From the NCBI RefSeq assembly GCF_008373755.1, contig NZ_VUJV01000001.1, positions 1 to 64,000 of the forward strand: a DNA stretch of 64,000 nt. Direction: 5' to 3'. Of this stretch, positions 61,429 through 64,000 are shown one piece after another. The notes beneath the pieces are model-generated. The model had not been told where the DNA came from. It did no database searches and saw nothing but the letters and a program-made list of their open reading frames with translations. The stretch's first letter is position 1; every line of letters starts with the position of its first letter. Both the position numbers and the translations under genes were made by a program. This DNA is from Nocardioides humilatus. Its GTDB lineage: Bacteria; Actinomycetota; Actinomycetes; Propionibacteriales; Nocardioidaceae.

Positions 61429-64000
61429 TCAGAAGGCGAGGGTCTCCCTCAGGTCACCCAACCACGCGGTGACCGCCGCGAGGCCCCACTTGTCGGCAAG
61501 CGCGAGCGCGTCGTCGGCGTGCCGGGCGGCGTCGTCGGCCTGCCCGGCCGTTGCCGCGGCGAGCGCGAGGTAGGCGTCGACCGGTGGCAGCACGAAAGCC
61601 TGGGCGATCACGCCGGGCCGGCCGGCGTAGGGCAGGAGGAGCGGGTAGACGCCTGCGGCCAGCCCGGCGTCACCGACGTAGGCGGCCAGCTCGGCGCTGT
61701 GGCACCACGCGAGCAGCGAGGACTCGTTGTCGTGGGAGATGTCGAGATCGGCCGCGATCTCCCGCCCACCGTCGTGGTCGCCAGCCCGCCAGCGGTAGAC
61801 GCCCACCGTCGCCTCGAGCGGCTCCCCCGCCTCGGCGAACGAGGCGAGCACGGGCACGTGAGGTGCGGTGTCGCCGGCCCAGTAGCCCAGGGTCGCCGCG
61901 ACGGCCGCGATCGCCGGCGCGATGGTGTCGTGGTCGATCGCGTCGCCGAGCTCGTTCATCCGGTCGATCGCCGCACGCGTGTCGTCGAGCCGCCCGGCCA
62001 ACGCGGCCCAGTTGGCGTCGATGCTGGTGAGGACGAGGTCGCCGTACCAGATCTTCTGGCGCAGGGCCTCGGCCCTCGTGGCGGCGACCTGCTCGGCCAT
62101 CTCCTCGGGACGGCCGAGCTCGCTGAGCACGGTGGCCCGCAGGGCACCGGCGACCACTGCACCGCGCTGATAGCCCCGACGGTGGGCGATCTCCAGCGCC
62201 TCGGTGGCCCACACCAGCCGCTCGTCGGCGGTGTCGGGGCGCCACAAGGCCATGAACGCGACCTGGTTGGCACCCATCCGCGGACACGCGAGGTCGAGGC
62301 GGCGGGCCATGTCGAGACTCTCCTCGACGAGCGGCCGGAGCCGGTCGGCGGGCTCGACGCCGGACCGCTCGAGGGCGAGCGCCTGGAGCACGCGGCAGCG
62401 CAGCTCGCCGTCGCCCGGCGGCAGCAGCTCGAGCGCCTCCTCGAGGGCGCCGACCACGACCTCGTTGATCTCTCCCGGCGGCGCCGATCGCCAGAGCACG
62501 TCCTGGCTCGCCGAGATGGCCGCTTGCGCGACCGCCTCGATGTCGCCGCGGCTCCGGGCGAGAGCGATCGCCTCCTCGGTGGCCGCGACGAGGTCGGGCA
62601 GGCGAGCGGCCCAGCGGTAGTCGTCGATGAGGTCCATGAGCAGCGCCAGGCGCTCCTCCTCGGTAGCCTCGGGGTCGTCGCGCTGGCTGTCGAGCGCCGA
62701 GCGCAGCCAGGTGGCGGCCTCGTCGTACTCGTTGAGGGACCGCACCAGTCCCGCTGCCTCGACGGCCGCGTGCCAGGCCGGGCGAGCGTGGGCCGGGCCC
62801 GCGGAGCGCCAGTGGTCGGCGACCTCGGACACGTAGCCCGGACGCAAGGCGAGGGCGCCGGCGACCTTGGCGTGCATCCGCGCCGTGCGGCTCGCGCTGA
62901 TGCCCTCACGCAGCCGGTCGCGGACCAGGGCGTGGGTGAAGACGTAGTGGTCGACGCCGTTCTCGCGGAGCAGTCCGGCCGCCTGGGCCGGCTCGACGAC
63001 GTCGAGCGCGTCGTCCTCGTCGACCGCCGCGGCCACCGCGAGGGTGCTGAGGTCGAACCGACGCCCGATCACGGCCGCGGTCCGCAACGCGGCGACGGTC
63101 TCCTCAGGCAGCCGCCCGAGGCGGCGGTCGATGACGTCGCCGACGGCCGACGGCAGCGCGGCACCGGCGACGTCGGCCTGGGCACCTCGCTCGCCGGCCA
63201 GTCGGGCGAGCTCGACGAGGAAGAACGGGTTGCCGTCCGTGCGCCGCAGGAGCGCCGCCGCCTCGTCAGCGACCGTCGCACGTTCGGCCACGGCCTCGAA
63301 CACGGTGCGGACGTCGCGCTCGGGAAGGCCGTGCAGATCGAGCCGTAGCGCGTGCCGTCGGGCGAACACCTCCGTGACGTCGGCGAGCACCCCCGTCGGC
63401 GCGGGGTGGGAACGCCAGGTGGCCATGACCAGCATCCGTTGGTCGACCAGTGACTCCAGCAGCAGGCGAAGGACGCGCAGGGTGGCCTCGTCGGCCCAGT
63501 GGAGGTCCTCGAGGAGCAGCACCGTCGGTACGTCCGGGGCCGCGTCGCGGACCGTCGCCGCGACCCGCTCCCACGTGCGGAACCGGCCACCCTCGTCAGC
63601 CGAACCGACGTCGGCGGCAAGGCTCAGGAGGTCGCCGCCCAGCGCCTCGACGACGGCCTGCCAGGGCCACAGCGGCGGCGCGCCCTCGTCCTGGGAGCAA
63701 CGACCGACGAGCACCCGTAGGCCCCGTCGCCGGGCCTGGAGGAGCAGCTCCGCGCAGAGCCGGGACTTGCCGATGCCCGGCTCGCCCACGAGCGCGGCGA
63801 AGGCCGGCGTGCCGGCCTCGGCATCGGCCAGAGCCGCGCCGAGAGCAGCGAGCTCGGCGTCCCGGCCCACCATCGGCCAGGGAGCGACCTGCGCCGGCAC
63901 CGGGGGCGCGCTCGTTGCCGGGGACAGAGTCGTCGGCGCGGGCGGATCCACCGGAGCGACGACGGCCTCCCCTGCGGCGGGCGCGACCCAGGCCAGCCGC
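61429..64000 (-). CDS. Large AAA ATPase regulator (MalT/SARP type), 5' end missing
   Basis: A partial gene: the frame stays open through the right edge, where the residues AWVAPAAGEAVVAP still look like a linker, so the N-terminal domain lies outside the window (probably a BTAD/SARP DNA-binding domain). The visible part has a Walker A (VGEPGIGKSRL) and Walker B-like (VLLLEDLHWADEATL) AAA/NACHT module, followed by a long helical TPR-like region. It ends at 61429 without any LuxR-type helix-turn-helix. The activity controlled is unknown. Confidence 0.8.
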   Translation of the reverse strand, partial: RLAWVAPAAGEAVVAPVDPPAPTTLSPATSAPPVPAQVAPWPMVGRDAELAALGAALADAEAGTPAFAALVGEPGIGKSRLCAELLLQARRRGLRVLVGRCSQDEGAPPLWPWQAVVEALGGDLLSLAADVGSADEGGRFRTWERVAATVRDAAPDVPTVLLLEDLHWADEATLRVLRLLLESLVDQRMLVMATWRSHPAPTGVLADVTEVFARRHALRLDLHGLPERDVRTVFEAVAERATVADEAAALLRRTDGNPFFLVELARLAGERGAQADVAGAALPSAVGDVIDRRLGRLPEETVAALRTAAVIGRRFDLSTLAVAAAVDEDDALDVVEPAQAAGLLRENGVDHYVFTHALVRDRLREGISASRTARMHAKVAGALALRPGYVSEVADHWRSAGPAHARPAWHAAVEAAGLVRSLNEYDEAATWLRSALDSQRDDPEATEEERLALLMDLIDDYRWAARLPDLVAATEEAIALARSRGDIEAVAQAAISASQDVLWRSAPPGEINEVVVGALEEALELLPPGDGELRCRVLQALALERSGVEPADRLRPLVEESLDMARRLDLACPRMGANQVAFMALWRPDTADERLVWATEALEIAHRRGYQRGAVVAGALRATVLSELGRPEEMAEQVAATRAEALRQKIWYGDLVLTSIDANWAALAGRLDDTRAAIDRMNELGDAIDHDTIAPAIAAVAATLGYWAGDTAPHVPVLASFAEAGEPLEATVGVYRWRAGDHDGGREIAADLDISHDNESSLLAWCHSAELAAYVGDAGLAAGVYPLLLPYAGRPGVIAQAFVLPPVDAYLALAAATAGQADDAARHADDALALADKWGLAAVTAWLGDLRETLAF

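Noticed and set aside
1-64000. CRISPR arrays, insertion sequences, phage genes
   Set aside because: No regularly spaced direct repeats, transposases, integrases or phage proteins were found on reading either strand.

Overview
This window comes from a high-GC actinobacterial chromosome, most likely Nocardioides or a close relative (Propionibacteriales). The evidence is strong GC bias, the actinobacterial order rimP-nusA-ylxR-infB-rbfA-truB-ribF-rpsO-pnp, the mismatch-repair nuclease NucS, a complete set of B12-dependent acyl-CoA genes, and many start codons (often GTG) with a -10 hexamer only 6-7 nt upstream. That last feature is the arrangement of leaderless mRNAs. Genes are densely packed: no stretch over 300 bases lacks a gene. 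The longest gaps are the left edge (bases 1-262, repeats only) and 18484-18712 (a palindromic element). I saw no tRNA, rRNA, CRISPR array, insertion sequence or phage gene.

Layout. Bases 263-17471 (almost all minus strand) hold the translation and RNA block: M16 peptidase, pnp, rpsO, then ribF, truB, rbfA, infB, ylxR, nusA and rimP. It is interrupted by lineage-specific genes: a molybdopterin oxidoreductase on the plus strand, a membrane protein, a beta-lactamase-fold hydrolase and a BNR-repeat lipoprotein. Bases 17567-31000 are more accessory: a ferritin-like pair, two near-identical M43 metalloproteases, a HAD hydrolase, proS, a PAS-GGDEF protein, DoxX, a GNAT protein, four tandem GH16 glycosidases and a homocysteine methyltransferase-like gene. 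Bases 30647-34318 are the isoprenoid and intramembrane-protease set ispG-rseP-dxr.

From 34323 on, carbon metabolism recurs. There are meaB, acetyl-CoA acetyltransferase, methylmalonyl-CoA epimerase and crotonyl-CoA carboxylase/reductase, later 3-hydroxybutyryl-CoA dehydrogenase, ethylmalonyl-CoA mutase and a PduO-type cobalamin adenosyltransferase. Together these cover much of an ethylmalonyl-CoA pathway for acetyl-CoA assimilation. Between them lie the 5-oxoprolinase genes pxpABC, an MMPL transporter fused to a kinase-like C-lobe, a DivIVA-like coiled-coil protein, an AI-2E exporter, a GT-C type membrane protein, an ECF sigma factor, an EamA exporter with a divergent CGNR regulator, secreted DUF4189-like proteins, nucS, D-amino-acid oxidase, ferritin with a Cys/Lys-rich partner, a STAS protein, and the 3' part of a large AAA ATPase regulator that runs off the right edge.

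The most notable signals are these. (1) A 14-bp palindrome of type YTACY-N4-RGTAR lies at the promoters of four ethylmalonyl-CoA pathway units (ccr, ecm, acetyl-CoA acetyltransferase/mce, hbd), suggesting an undescribed local regulon. (2) An MMPL transporter carries a C-terminal pseudokinase lobe. (3) Palindromic repeat elements have been taken up in frame by pxpB and truB. (4) An IdeR-like iron box precedes a tiny Cys/Lys-rich gene next to ferritin. (5) Leaderless promoters are common. All functional calls rest on reading motifs by eye; no database search was run.
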